The position numbers were made by a program, and so were the translations under genes. Positions 48,609-57,230 of a stretch of DNA of 64,000 nt are shown here, one piece after another. The notes below the pieces were generated by a model that was not told the DNA's origin, did not search any database, and worked only from the letters and a program-made list of their open reading frames with translations. Numbering within the stretch: position 1 is the first letter of the stretch; the number at the start of each line of letters is the position of its first letter. The DNA is from Streptomyces koelreuteriae (GTDB taxonomy: Bacteria; Actinomycetota; Actinomycetes; Streptomycetales; Streptomycetaceae). The stretch lies in contig NZ_CP075896.1 in assembly GCF_018604545.1 (NCBI RefSeq), positions 5,208,001-5,272,000 of the forward strand. The letters are read 5' to 3'.

Positions 48609-49690
48609 AGGGTCACCGTCACCTTCTCGCGGGCCGAACGACGAGCGGCCTCCAGTACGTCCAGGGCGGCGGCCGCCTCCAGCGCGGTCACCGGGTTGGG
48701 GCCGCCCTCCAGCAGGGCCTTCGCCACGGCCGCATAGTAGGCGGGGTAGTCGCCGGGGAGGGTGGGTTCGGGGCGGCCGCCGCCCGTCACCGGGGACTCT
48801 CCCCCAGAGGGGGGACCCCCAGCGCCCACGCGGCCCCACTGCGACTCGGGCTCGACGCCCCAGTCGGGGCCGGGGCGCAGGCCGTCCCTCAGGGCCGCCT
48901 CCTGGGGGTCGAGGCCGTACTTGACGTAGCCGGCGGCGGAGCCCAGGACGCGGAAGCGAGGGCCGAGCTGGGCCGTCGTCGCCGAGACGTAGAGGTGGGA
49001 GCGGACGCCGTTGGTGTGCGTGATCGCGATGAACGTGTCGTCGTCCGCCTCGGCGCCCGGGCGGCGGACGTCCGACTCCGCGTACACGGAGGCGGCCGGG
49101 CCGAAGAGGGCCAGGGCCTGGTCGACGACATGGCTGCCGAGGTCGTAGAGCAGACCTCCGATCTCTGCGGGGTCGCCGGACTCGCGCCAGCCGCCCTTCA
49201 GTTGCGGGCGCCAGCGCTCGAAGCGGGACTCGAAGCGCAGGACGTCGCCCAGCTCGCCCTCGCTGAGCAGCTTGCGCAGGGTGAGGAAGTCGTTGTCCCA
49301 GCGGCGGTTCTGGAAGACGGAGAGGAGCAGGCCGCGCTCCTCGGCGAGGGCGGCCAGCTCACGGGCCTCGGCCGCGGTGCCGGCGACGGGCTTGTCGACC
49401 ACGACCGGCAGACCGGCCTTGAGGGTGGTGGCGGCGAGCGGCACATGCGTCTTGTTCGGGGACGCGATGACGATCAGGTCCAGCTCGGCGGCCCGGCCGA
49501 ACAGCTCGTCGGGGGTGGCGGCGAGGCGTACGTCCGGGAACTCGGCACGGGCCTGCTGCTGCCGTTCGGGGTTCGAGGTGACCACCGTGTCGAGGGCGAG
49601 GCCCTCGGTGGCGGCGATCAGCGGGGCGTGGAAGACGGAGCCGGCGAGGCCGTAGCCGACGAGGCCGACGCGGAGGGGTGTGCCAGTCAT
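48605..49690 (-). CDS. Gfo/Idh/MocA-family oxidoreductase
   Basis: 361 aa. Rossmann motif G-L-V-G-Y-G-L-A-G-S near the start, D-K-P-V-A-G (conserved Lys) in the middle, and G-G-L-L-Y-D-L-G-S-H-V-V-D. It oxidises or reduces a polyol or sugar derivative with NAD(P). A 20-residue Gly/Pro/Ser-rich insertion (about 300-322) encoded by a hairpin-rich stretch interrupts an otherwise standard C-terminal region. Translation is coupled to the next gene by overlap. It is divergent from a ROK regulator through a shared operator. Confidence 0.9.
   Translation of the reverse strand: MTGTPLRVGLVGYGLAGSVFHAPLIAATEGLALDTVVTSNPERQQQARAEFPDVRLAATPDELFGRAAELDLIVIASPNKTHVPLAATTLKAGLPVVVDKPVAGTAAEARELAALAEERGLLLSVFQNRRWDNDFLTLRKLLSEGELGDVLRFESRFERWRPQLKGGWRESGDPAEIGGLLYDLGSHVVDQALALFGPAASVYAESDVRRPGAEADDDTFIAITHTNGVRSHLYVSATTAQLGPRFRVLGSAAGYVKYGLDPQEAALRDGLRPGPDWGVEPESQWGRVGAGGPPSGGESPVTGGGRPEPTLPGDYPAYYAAVAKALLEGGPNPVTALEAAAALDVLEAARRSAREKVTVTL
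48791..48821 (-). repeat. GC hairpin inserted in the oxidoreductase gene
   Basis: A C-tract/G-tract hairpin (TCCCCC AGA GGGGGGA) with flanking GGGGACT and ACCCCCA. It is the type of short interspersed repeat scattered through Streptomyces genomes, here in frame inside a gene. Confidence 0.6.
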
Positions 49691-49697
49691 GGCCCCA

Positions 49698-49720
49698 CTT
49701 TCGCAACGCTGTTGCCAAAG
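49698..49720. promoter_or_regulatory. Shared operator between Gfo/Idh gene and ROK gene
   Basis: A 23-bp palindrome: CTTTCGCAAC, GCT, GTTGCCAAAG (9 of 10 symmetrical). It starts 8 bp from the oxidoreductase ATG. On the + strand it overlaps TTGCCA (49712-49717), which is 16 bp from GACAAT (49734-49739), giving the ROK gene a leaderless-type promoter. A natural ROK repressor site. Confidence 0.7.
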
Positions 49721-49746
49721 TGCAAGCGGCGGGGACAATGGGGGGT

Positions 49747-51174
49747 GTGAACAGGGCGGACGACCGGACGGGCGGGGTGGGCGGCATGCACGGCACCGGA
49801 GGCGGGGTGAACCTGCTCGCGTTGCGCAGCCACAACGCGGCGCTGGTCCTCGACCTGCTGCGGACGGCCGGAGCCGACGGCATCAGCCGGCTCGAACTCG
49901 CCGAGCGCACCGGGCTCACCCCGCAGGCGGTCAGCAAGATCACGGCCCGGCTGCGGGAGGACGGCCTCGCGGCGGAAGCCGGACGACGGGCCTCCACGGG
50001 CGGCAAGCCGCGGACCGTGCTGCGGCTCGTGCCCGAGGCGGGGCACGCGGTCGGGGTCCATCTGGACCGCGACGAGGTGCGGGTCGTACTGGTGGATCTT
50101 CGGGGGACCGTGGTGGGGGAGCGGCGGGCCCCGCTGGACCTCGGGGCCGGGGCGTCGGCCGTGCTGACGGCGGTGACGGGGGCGGTGCGGGAGACGGTGG
50201 CCGGGGTGCTGCCTGCTGGGCCGTTTGCCGGGCCTGGGGTGGGTGAGGTTCGGTCGGCGGGGGCGGGGGCTGCTCAGGCGTCGGGCTCCATGCCGCTTGC
50301 CGGGCCCGGCTCCCCGCTCGGGGCGGGGGGCGTACGGGAGGCGGTTGGTGAGGCCCGGTCGTCTGGGTCGCGGTCTGCCCGGGACGCGGCGGCTCACGCG
50401 TCGGGCTCCATGCCGCTCACCCGGCCCGGCTCCCCGCTCGGGGCCGAGGGCGTACGGGACGCGGCGGTTCACGGGCTGGACTCCGTGCCGCTCGCTGGGC
50501 CAGGGCCCGGGCCCGGGTCCTTGATCGGGGTCGGTGTCGCGTTGCCCGGGCCGCTCGACCACGCCCGCGGGGTGCTGCACCGGGTGACCGGATTCCCCGA
50601 GTGGGACGGCTTTCCGCTGCGGGAGGCGTTGGCGGAGCGGCTCGGGGTGCCGGTGGTGGTCGACAAGGACACCAACGCGGCGGCGCTGGGCCTGGCCGCC
50701 GGGGGTGAGGGCGGCTCCTTCGCCTATCTGCACCTCGGTACGGGCCTCGGGGCCGGTCTGGTGATCGGCGGAAGTGTGCACCGGGGGGCCAGGACCGGGG
50801 CCGGGGAGTTCGGCCACCAGGTGATCCAGCTCGACGGCCCGCCCTGCACCTGCGGCGACCGCGGCTGCGTCGAGGCGCTGTGCCTCGGTGCGGTGGCGCG
50901 CGGCGACACGGCGGAAGCGGCCCGGGTCCTCGGCGCCGGTGCGGCGAACCTGGTGGGCCTGCTCGACATCGACGTCGTCCTCTTGGGCGGCCGCACGGTG
51001 GCCACGGCACCGGAGGCGTTCGTACGGGGCGTCGGGACGGTGCTGGAGGCCTGGGCCCGGCGGACGGGCCAGGAGGCCGTGCCGGTGCGCGTCGCCGCCG
51101 GGGGCGGAGGAGTCGTGGCGGTGGGGGCGGCCCAGATGGTGCTGGGGCCGGTGTTCGGGCGTGGGGGTGGGTGA
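49747..51174 (+). CDS. ROK-family transcriptional regulator with repetitive insertion
   Basis: 475 aa from a GTG located almost at the predicted transcription start (leaderless-like); GTG at 49807 is an alternative. N-terminal winged helix: L-L-A-L-R-S-H-N, R-L-E-L-A-E-R-T-G-L-T-P-Q-A-V-S. The sugar-kinase-like ROK fold has G-V-H-L-D-R-D, G-V-A-L-P-G-P and the zinc-site C-T-C-G-D-R-G-C-V-E. Unusually, the fold contains an 80-90-residue Gly/Pro/Ser-rich insertion (about 174-260) made of 120-bp repeats. Likely the repressor of the divergent sugar-metabolism genes. Confidence 0.9.
   Translation: MNRADDRTGGVGGMHGTGGGVNLLALRSHNAALVLDLLRTAGADGISRLELAERTGLTPQAVSKITARLREDGLAAEAGRRASTGGKPRTVLRLVPEAGHAVGVHLDRDEVRVVLVDLRGTVVGERRAPLDLGAGASAVLTAVTGAVRETVAGVLPAGPFAGPGVGEVRSAGAGAAQASGSMPLAGPGSPLGAGGVREAVGEARSSGSRSARDAAAHASGSMPLTRPGSPLGAEGVRDAAVHGLDSVPLAGPGPGPGSLIGVGVALPGPLDHARGVLHRVTGFPEWDGFPLREALAERLGVPVVVDKDTNAAALGLAAGGEGGSFAYLHLGTGLGAGLVIGGSVHRGARTGAGEFGHQVIQLDGPPCTCGDRGCVEALCLGAVARGDTAEAARVLGAGAANLVGLLDIDVVLLGGRTVATAPEAFVRGVGTVLEAWARRTGQEAVPVRVAAGGGGVVAVGAAQMVLGPVFGRGGG
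50278..50500 (+). repeat. 120-bp repeat insertion within the ROK gene
   Basis: A block of about 66 bp at 50278-50343 recurs almost unchanged at 50398-50463 (120 bp apart, 40 codons), and a third fragment lies near 50472-50500. It encodes repeated A-S-G-S-M-P-L..P-G-S-P-L-G-A phrases. The unit keeps the frame. Confidence 0.85.
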
Positions 51175-51365
51175 GTCGGTGTCGGCGGGGTCGGGTAAGG
51201 CCGGGCCGCGAGCGGCGCTGCTGCCGGCCCGGTGCCGAGGCGGTGGCTGACGGGGATGTGCGAGGCGCCTGAACGGCACCCTCCGGCTCCGGACGAGGAT
51301 GGGTGAGGCCGGGTGAGGCGGCCTTGGTCGGGTCGAGGCCCGGAAGCGACGTGAGGGCGGGTCGG

Positions 51366-52169
51366 TCAGTGCCGGGGTTCGGCGGCTGACCGGCGTCGGC
51401 CGGATCCGGGTGAGGCCGCCTCCGCGGGGAAGATCCGGGCCAGGTGGTAGTCCAGCACCGTCCGCACATCCGCGAGGGAACGGCGTTCGTGCAGGACGTC
51501 CAGGCCCAGCCCGACGGCCCCCGACACCAGCAGGTCGGCCTCGTACGTCCGGTCGATGCCCGGTGTCGTGAGCCCCGCTGCCTCGCCCACCCCGATGATG
51601 TCGGCGACGAGCCGTTCCAGCGGCTGCTCGGCGGCCAGGAACACCGTCGCGAGTTCGGGATCCGTCAGGCTCCGTGCGTAGTACGCCGTGAACACCCGCA
51701 GCGCGAAGGCGCGTTGCTCGTCCAGCGGCAGGAACTCGTCCAGTACGGCCCGCAGCAGCGCGCGCGGCTCCGTCATGTCGTAGCGGATACGCCCCTGGGC
51801 CAGCCGCTCGTTCTCCTCGTGCAGCAGCCGCAGCGCGTCGACCAGCAGGGCCTGCTTGGAGTCGAAGTGGTACTGCACGACCCGCAGCGACACCCTCGCC
51901 TCCGCCGCGATCCCGCGCATGCTCGCCGCGTCCAGCCCCTGCCCGGCCGCGATACGCCACACCGCCTCGGCGATCCGGCGCCGCTGCCGCGCCCGGACCT
52001 CCGTGGGCCGGGACACGGGCGGCGTGCCCGGCTCGGGCAGCGGCTGCCTGCGTCGGCGGTAGGCCCGTGCCTGGCAGCTCCGGGAGCAGTAGACCGGCGG
52101 GCGGCCCCGGCTCGGACGGGCCATGGGCCCGCCGCACACCGCGCACGCCCGTCGTTTTTCGTCACGCAC
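51366..52169 (-). CDS. TetR/AcrR-family regulator with N-terminal zinc-ribbon-like segment
   Basis: 267 aa. Residues 1-42 carry C-A-V-C-G-G and Y-C-S-R-S-C-Q, a four-Cys zinc-binding-like patch before the TetR HTH (about 56-102: R-R-R-I-A-E-A-V, G-I-A-A-E-A-R-V-S-L-R-V-V-Q-Y-H-F). The ligand domain is unremarkable. It is an independent gene; the target is unknown. Confidence 0.88.
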   Translation of the reverse strand: MRDEKRRACAVCGGPMARPSRGRPPVYCSRSCQARAYRRRRQPLPEPGTPPVSRPTEVRARQRRRIAEAVWRIAAGQGLDAASMRGIAAEARVSLRVVQYHFDSKQALLVDALRLLHEENERLAQGRIRYDMTEPRALLRAVLDEFLPLDEQRAFALRVFTAYYARSLTDPELATVFLAAEQPLERLVADIIGVGEAAGLTTPGIDRTYEADLLVSGAVGLGLDVLHERRSLADVRTVLDYHLARIFPAEAASPGSGRRRSAAEPRH

Positions 52170-52294
52170 CCCTCCACGATAGCGCGCCGAGAAAGTGTGA
52201 GGTAAAGGAAGAGTCCTGGGCTGGAGACGGTCAATTCACCTTCAACCGTTGATACGTTCGTAACGTCTTGTCGCCCCCCGTGAAAGGAAAGGCC

Positions 52295-52513
52295 ATGAAG
52301 TACGACGTCCTTCAGGTTCTCGGCATGGTGCTGCTGGTGGTGTGCGCCCAGGCGCTCGTCCGGCTCCTCGTCGACGAGGGCGAGCGGGGGCCGCTGGACG
52401 GGCTCCCCGGTGGATTCCTGCCGCTGCTGCTCGCCTACGCGGTTCTCACCGCCACCGGTGTCCTCCTGACCGGCTGGGCCCACTCGCGCGCGAAGGCCCT
52501 GGGGCGCCGCTAG
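52295..52513 (+). CDS. Small two-helix membrane protein
   Basis: 72 aa. The ATG at 52295 has AAGGAAAGG upstream. Two hydrophobic helices (about 6-27 and 40-60) are joined by an acidic loop, with a basic end. No family was recognised. Confidence 0.7.
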   Translation: MKYDVLQVLGMVLLVVCAQALVRLLVDEGERGPLDGLPGGFLPLLLAYAVLTATGVLLTGWAHSRAKALGRR

Positions 52514-52632
52514 GGCAGAGGCGGCGACCTGGGGGCGACTGTCCGCCGACCGGGCGGATTCGCGCCGCCGTCCGGGGGGCTTTCCGGGCCGTGTCGCTCG
52601 CCATCGCCCGGTTTCGGCAATGTCACATCTCC

Positions 52633-53439
52633 ATGCGACTCTGCACGCCCGCTCACCTCTGCCTGGCGGCGGCAGCCGCCGTCCTGCTCCCCGGTGCCCA
52701 GCCGGCGTACGCGGACGATCCGGCGCCCGCCTGTGCCGCGCCCGACGACCACACCTTCCCGCTCACCACCCGGGTCCACGGCGGGCCGGACTCGTACGTG
52801 GCCGGGGGCGGGTACGGGACCTGGTATCTCGACCTGACCAACACGACCGACCGGACCTGCACCGGGATCCACCCCGTCGTCGTGCTCGTGGACGACAAAC
52901 GGGCCCTGGAGCCGTCGCAGCCCCGGCTGGAGTTCTTCGAGGGGACGCGGTCCCACAGCGTGCGGTTCGAGAAGACCGGTGAGGACGAGCTCGTCGGGGC
53001 GCTGGCCGACGACGAGGACCGGTTCGCCGGGTTCACCGTCGGGCCGGGGAAGACCGTCACCGTGACGGTGCGGCTCGCGGTCACCTCGGACGCCGTGGCC
53101 AACGACGTCACGGCCAACGCCGCCGTCGTGCAGCGGCACGACGACGACGGCGACTGGGTCGGGCAGTCCAACGACTACCGGTTCGGCATCGACGGCGATG
53201 CCCAGATCGACGGCGGCGACGGGGAGATCGACGGCGGCGACCCGGAGGCCGACGACGGCACCGACTCCCAGCCGGAGACCGAGCCGCGGCCGGACTCCTC
53301 CGTCCCGCCCCGCGAGGACCGCTTCCCGTTCGCCGAGGAACTCGCCCGCACCGGAATCGGCGTCCGCGTCGCCGCGGCCGCCGCGGCGCTGATGCTCGCC
53401 GGGGGCGGGATGCTGCTCCTCGCGCGCCGCCGCCGCTGA
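52633..53439 (+). CDS. Surface protein with LARTG sortase signal
   Basis: 268 aa. Sec signal (1-27, ending Q-P-A-Y-A-D), beta-rich extracellular part with Y-L-D-L-T-N-T-T, an acidic Asp/Gly-rich stretch (about 190-225) with repeated Q-I-D-G-G-D/E-I-D-G-G-D, then L-A-R-T-G, a hydrophobic helix and R-R-R-R. LAxTG with an Arg-rich end is the Streptomyces class E/F type sorting signal. The ribosome site before the ATG is weak, and a GTG at 52590 is an alternative. Confidence 0.85.
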   Translation: MRLCTPAHLCLAAAAAVLLPGAQPAYADDPAPACAAPDDHTFPLTTRVHGGPDSYVAGGGYGTWYLDLTNTTDRTCTGIHPVVVLVDDKRALEPSQPRLEFFEGTRSHSVRFEKTGEDELVGALADDEDRFAGFTVGPGKTVTVTVRLAVTSDAVANDVTANAAVVQRHDDDGDWVGQSNDYRFGIDGDAQIDGGDGEIDGGDPEADDGTDSQPETEPRPDSSVPPREDRFPFAEELARTGIGVRVAAAAAALMLAGGGMLLLARRRR

Positions 53440-53509
53440 GGCGACCACCGTCCCGCCCCTCGGGACGCCGTGACCGGCCCGTTCCGCATGATCCCGCCAC
53501 TGTTTAGGC

Positions 53510-53689
53510 TGGGGGCTGCCTGGCGGATTCCCGCCTGCCGCGCGGCGCCCGGCACGCACGCTCGCCGCGTTGCCGAACCGCCCACGTGGCTCCGCCACGA
53601 GGGCGCTCCGGCGCCTTGCGATCGCACGCACCGGACGCCGCGCGGCCCGCCCTCCGGGCGGACGACGGGAATCCGCCAGGCAGCCCCCA
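53510..53689. mobile_element. 180-bp MITE-like element with 24-bp terminal inverted repeats
   Basis: The ends TGGGGGCTGCCTGGCGGATT/CCCG (53510-53533) and their exact reverse complement (53666-53689) match over 24 bp. Inside are further hairpins (CGTGG..CCACG, GGCGC..GGCGCC and a longer GC-rich pair), giving a strongly folding element with no gene. No obvious target-site duplication. It lies 40 bp upstream of the HAD gene and could affect its expression. Confidence 0.7.
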
Positions 53690-53729
53690 CGCACGCTGGA
53701 CCGGACGCGTACGGCAGGAGATCCCGCAC

Positions 53730-54509
53730 ATGGCAGACCGCAAGCCCATCGAGTCGTGGCTCACCGACATGGACGGTGTGCTCATCCACGAGGGCGTGCC
53801 GATCCCCGGCGCCGACGCCTTCCTGAAGAAGCTGCGTGAGTCCGGGAAGCCCTTCCTAGTCCTCACCAACAACTCGATGTACACCCCGCGCGACCTGCAC
53901 GCCCGGCTGCGCCGCATGGGCCTGGACGTGCCGATCGAGAGCATCTGGACCTCGGCCCTGGCCACCGCCCAGTTCCTGGACGACCAGCGGCCGGGCGGAT
54001 CGGCGTACGTCATCGGCGAGGCGGGGCTCACCACCGCGCTGCACGACATCGGCTACATCCTGACCGACCACGAGCCGGACTACGTCGTCCTCGGCGAGAC
54101 CCGCACGTACTCCTTCGAGGCCATGACCAAGGCCGTGCGGCTGATCCTCGGCGGCGCCCGCTTCATCTGCACCAACCCCGACGAGACCGGCCCCTCCACC
54201 GAGGGCCCGCTGCCCGCGACCGGCGCGGTGGCGGCGCTGATCACCCAGGCGACCGGCAAGAAGCCGTACTTCGCGGGCAAGCCGAACCCCCTGATGATGC
54301 GGACCGGGCTGAACGCCATCGGGGCGCACTCCGAGTCCAGCGCGATGATCGGCGACCGCATGGACACCGATGTGCTGGCCGGCATGGAGGCCGGGATGCA
54401 GACGTTCCTGGTGCTCACCGGCCTGACCCGGCCCGACCAGGTCGAGGACTTCCCGTACCGGCCCTCGCAGGTCCTGGACTCGATCGCGGACCTCGTCGAC
54501 CGGGTCTAG
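53730..54509 (+). CDS. HAD-IIA family phosphatase (NagD-like)
   Basis: 259 aa. CAGGAG lies 9 nt before the ATG at 53730. Motif I D-M-D-G-V-L (residues 13-18, nucleophile Asp), motif II L-T-N-N-S, C2-type cap, motif III K-P-N-P and motif IV G-D-R-M-D-T-D. A small-molecule phosphatase, for example of phosphorylated sugars or p-nitrophenyl-type substrates; the natural substrate is unclear. Confidence 0.93.
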   Translation: MADRKPIESWLTDMDGVLIHEGVPIPGADAFLKKLRESGKPFLVLTNNSMYTPRDLHARLRRMGLDVPIESIWTSALATAQFLDDQRPGGSAYVIGEAGLTTALHDIGYILTDHEPDYVVLGETRTYSFEAMTKAVRLILGGARFICTNPDETGPSTEGPLPATGAVAALITQATGKKPYFAGKPNPLMMRTGLNAIGAHSESSAMIGDRMDTDVLAGMEAGMQTFLVLTGLTRPDQVEDFPYRPSQVLDSIADLVDRV

Positions 54510-54650
54510 CCGGTCCGGCCCACAAAGGGCGGCCGGCCCACAAGCGCGGCGCGCCCAAACCCGTCGCCACCCGTTCGGAGCAGTCGCCGCGTCCCGGAGG
54601 ATGCGGCGACCCTTCGTGCGGGGGAGGCTCCAGGCATCTGGAGGTTCACG

Positions 54651-55337
54651 ATGGGTTCCCTGAGGTCCACTCTCTGTACGAGCGTGCTGGTCGCGGCCGC
54701 CTTCACCCCGGCGGCGTTCGCGGCGGACGCGGGAGGCGTCTCGGTGACCCCGGCGACCCCCGCACCCGGCAGCGACGTCGCGCTCCGGGTGACCGGCTGC
54801 GCCGCGCGGACGGCCGTCGCCGCCTCGGCGGCGTTCGTCGCGAACGCCCCGCTCACCGTCACCGGCGGTGAACTCATCGGCGAGAGCCGCGTCCCCTCCA
54901 CGCTCAAGGCGGGGACGTACACCGTGAAGATCACCTGCGGGGGCGCCGAACGGACCCGCACGTTCACCGTCCGGGAGAGGGAAAGTGTGGGCCCGCCCGC
55001 GTCCAGGGGCGAGACCGGGGGCGCGACCGGAGCCGCCGGGCAGCCACCCGCCCCGGGGACGGGCGGACGGCAGCCCCTGCCCGAGGGCGGCGGCCCATCG
55101 CCCGAGCCCGAACCACCCGTGGACGAAGGCCGGTCATCCCACTCCGAACGGCCCAGCGCGCACGCCTCCCCCATCGCCCCCGTCGCAGCCGGCGGTGGCG
55201 GCGCCGCCCACCTCGCCGCCGAGGACCGCGGTGCCGGGCCCGGCACCGTGCAGACCGTGACCGGCCTGGTCCTCGCGGGAGTGGCCGCCGTGGCCGTCGC
55301 GCTGGGCAGTGTCCGCCGGAAGCGCGGAACGGACTGA
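54651..55337 (+). CDS. Secreted/membrane-anchored protein upstream of sortase
   Basis: 228 aa. Sec signal (1-25, A-A-F-A-A-D), one immunoglobulin-like beta domain (about 28-110) with T-V-K-I-T-C-G-G, a Pro/Gly/Glu-rich linker (112-195) and one C-terminal transmembrane helix with R-R-K-R. No LPxTG-like motif is visible, so it is anchored by the helix itself. It is encoded 6 bp before the sortase gene, presumably in the same operon. Confidence 0.85.
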   Translation: MGSLRSTLCTSVLVAAAFTPAAFAADAGGVSVTPATPAPGSDVALRVTGCAARTAVAASAAFVANAPLTVTGGELIGESRVPSTLKAGTYTVKITCGGAERTRTFTVRERESVGPPASRGETGGATGAAGQPPAPGTGGRQPLPEGGGPSPEPEPPVDEGRSSHSERPSAHASPIAPVAAGGGGAAHLAAEDRGAGPGTVQTVTGLVLAGVAAVAVALGSVRRKRGTD

Positions 55338-55343
55338 CCGGCC

Positions 55344-56027
55344 GTGTCCGAACTCGACCTGGAGCGGGTGCGCCGACGCCCCTCCGGCACCGGCCGTCTG
55401 CTCGCCGGTGTCGCCTGGGTGGTGCTGCTGCTCGGGCTCTGGCTCTGGGGCCGTGAGGTGACCGACGTACGGCACGGCATCTCCGCGCCCACCACGGGCG
55501 ACATGGCAGCGGCCGGACGCCCCCCGGACGTGAAACTGCCCCCCGCGCACCGCCCGCTGGGCGACGCCCTGCCGCAGCGCGTCGACATCCCCGGCATCGG
55601 CGTCCAGGCACCGGTCGTGGCGCGCGGCCTGGACCGGCGCGGGGCGCTCGATCCGCCGCCGTACGACCAGCCGGGCGTGGTCGGCTGGTACGCGGGCGGG
55701 GTGGCGCCCGGGGCGCCGGGGACGGCGCTGATGGTCGGTCATGTCGACAGCGAGACCCGGCCCGCCGTCTTCTACAAGGTCAGTGCCCTGCGGCCGGGCC
55801 AGACCATCCGGGTGATCCGGGCCGACACCAAGGTCGCCGAGTTCACCGTCGAGTCCGTCCAGGTCCTCACCCGCGACCGCTTCGACGCCCACCAGGCCTA
55901 CGGTCCCCGCCGCTCGGGCCGGGCCGAACTGCGGCTGGTCACCTGCGGCGGCAGCTTCGACCGTACGACCGGAAGCTATACGGCGAACGTGGTGGTGTCG
56001 GCGTACCTCACCGGTACGGGACTGTGA
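55344..56027 (+). CDS. Class F sortase
   Basis: 227 aa from a GTG. One N-terminal membrane helix (17-36), then the sortase barrel with catalytic His133 (M-V-G-H-V-D), Cys201 (V-T-C-G-G) and Arg207 (F-D-R). It joins surface proteins to peptidoglycan or removes their tails. Neighbouring LAxTG (52633) and Ig-like (54651) genes are plausible partners, though class F enzymes usually prefer LPxTG. Confidence 0.93.
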   Translation: MSELDLERVRRRPSGTGRLLAGVAWVVLLLGLWLWGREVTDVRHGISAPTTGDMAAAGRPPDVKLPPAHRPLGDALPQRVDIPGIGVQAPVVARGLDRRGALDPPPYDQPGVVGWYAGGVAPGAPGTALMVGHVDSETRPAVFYKVSALRPGQTIRVIRADTKVAEFTVESVQVLTRDRFDAHQAYGPRRSGRAELRLVTCGGSFDRTTGSYTANVVVSAYLTGTGL

Positions 56028-56176
56028 GTGGGAAAGGCCCACCTGACCCGGCCGGCGACCCGCCGCGCTGGAGGTCACGGGAGCCACGGCCGGGCGGGAC
56101 CGAGGCCGGAGGCCTGGGTGTCGCGGGACGTATGTCAGGATTGAGACTTGGAACGGTGCGCCCAAGGGGGAGTTGG

Positions 56177-57214
56177 ATGTACGGCAGCAGGGGGGCCGGG
56201 ACGACCGCCGGGAGGCGGATGTCCGCAGTGGTGCTGGGGGCGGCACTGCTGATCACGGGGTGTTCCTCCTCCGACGGAGGAGACGAATCGGACGGCGGCG
56301 CGGACGCGGGCGCCGGGATCACCCAACAGCCCAAGGAAAAGGCCCCCTTCTGGGTCAACCCGGACGGCACCGCGGCCCAGCAGGTCGCCGCGCTGGAGAA
56401 GTCCGGCAAGAAGGGGGAGGCCGAGCAGATCCGCAAGATCGCCGAGCAGCCCGTCGCCGAGTGGGTCGGCCCGGACAACCCCGAGGAACAGACCCGGGGC
56501 TTCACCGAGGCCGCCGACAAGGCCGGCCGTACGGCCCTGCTCGTGCTCTACAACATCCCGCACCGCGACTGCGGCCAGTACTCCCAGGGCGGCGCCGCCG
56601 ACGGCAACGCCTACCGCGAGTGGCTCGACGGCGTGGCGGCGGGCATCGGCGACCGGTCGGCCACGGTCATCCTGGAACCGGACGCCCTGCTGCACGTCGT
56701 CGACGGCTGCACCCCGCAGCAGTTCCACGAGGAGCGCTTCGACCTCCTCAAGGGCGCCGTCGCCAAGCTGAAGGCGCTGAAGAACACGAAGGTCTACCTG
56801 GACGCGGGCAACGCCGGCTGGGGGCACCCCGACCAGATCTTCGAGCCCCTGAACCGGGCCGGCATCGACCAGGCCGACGGCTTCTCCGTCAACGTCTCCA
56901 ACTTCTACGCCACCGACAAGTCCATCGCCTACGGCAAGCAGCTCTCCGCCAAGGTCGGGAACAAGCACTTCGTCATCGACACCAGCCGCAACGGCAAGGG
57001 CCCCTACACCCAGGGCAACCCGGACGAGCGCTGGTGCAACCCGCCGGGCCGCGCGCTGGGCGAGACACCCACGACGAAGACGGCCGACCCGCTGGTCGAC
57101 GCCTATCTGTGGGTCAAGCGCCCCGGCGAGTCGGACGGCGAGTGCAAGGGCGGCCCCAAGGCGGGCCAGTGGTGGTCGGACTACGCCCTGAAGCTGAGCA
57201 AGGCCAGCTCCTAG
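56177..57214 (+). CDS. cslZ: GH6-family lipoprotein hydrolase (CslZ-like)
   Basis: 345 aa. The ATG at 56177 has GGGGGAG just upstream. Lipoprotein signal L-I-T-G-C (25-29) predicts membrane anchoring. GH6 features: N-I-P-H-R-D-C (Asp131), L-E-P-D-A-L (EPD 167-169) and a late Y-L-W-V-K-R-P-G-E-S-D-G. It cleaves beta-1,4-glucan chains. Convergent with glxA, it matches the cslA-glxA-cslZ locus known from S. lividans/coelicolor, where it is linked to tip glycan remodelling. Confidence 0.9.
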   Translation: MYGSRGAGTTAGRRMSAVVLGAALLITGCSSSDGGDESDGGADAGAGITQQPKEKAPFWVNPDGTAAQQVAALEKSGKKGEAEQIRKIAEQPVAEWVGPDNPEEQTRGFTEAADKAGRTALLVLYNIPHRDCGQYSQGGAADGNAYREWLDGVAAGIGDRSATVILEPDALLHVVDGCTPQQFHEERFDLLKGAVAKLKALKNTKVYLDAGNAGWGHPDQIFEPLNRAGIDQADGFSVNVSNFYATDKSIAYGKQLSAKVGNKHFVIDTSRNGKGPYTQGNPDERWCNPPGRALGETPTTKTADPLVDAYLWVKRPGESDGECKGGPKAGQWWSDYALKLSKASS

Positions 57215-57230
57215 GCCGACCCGGACAGAC

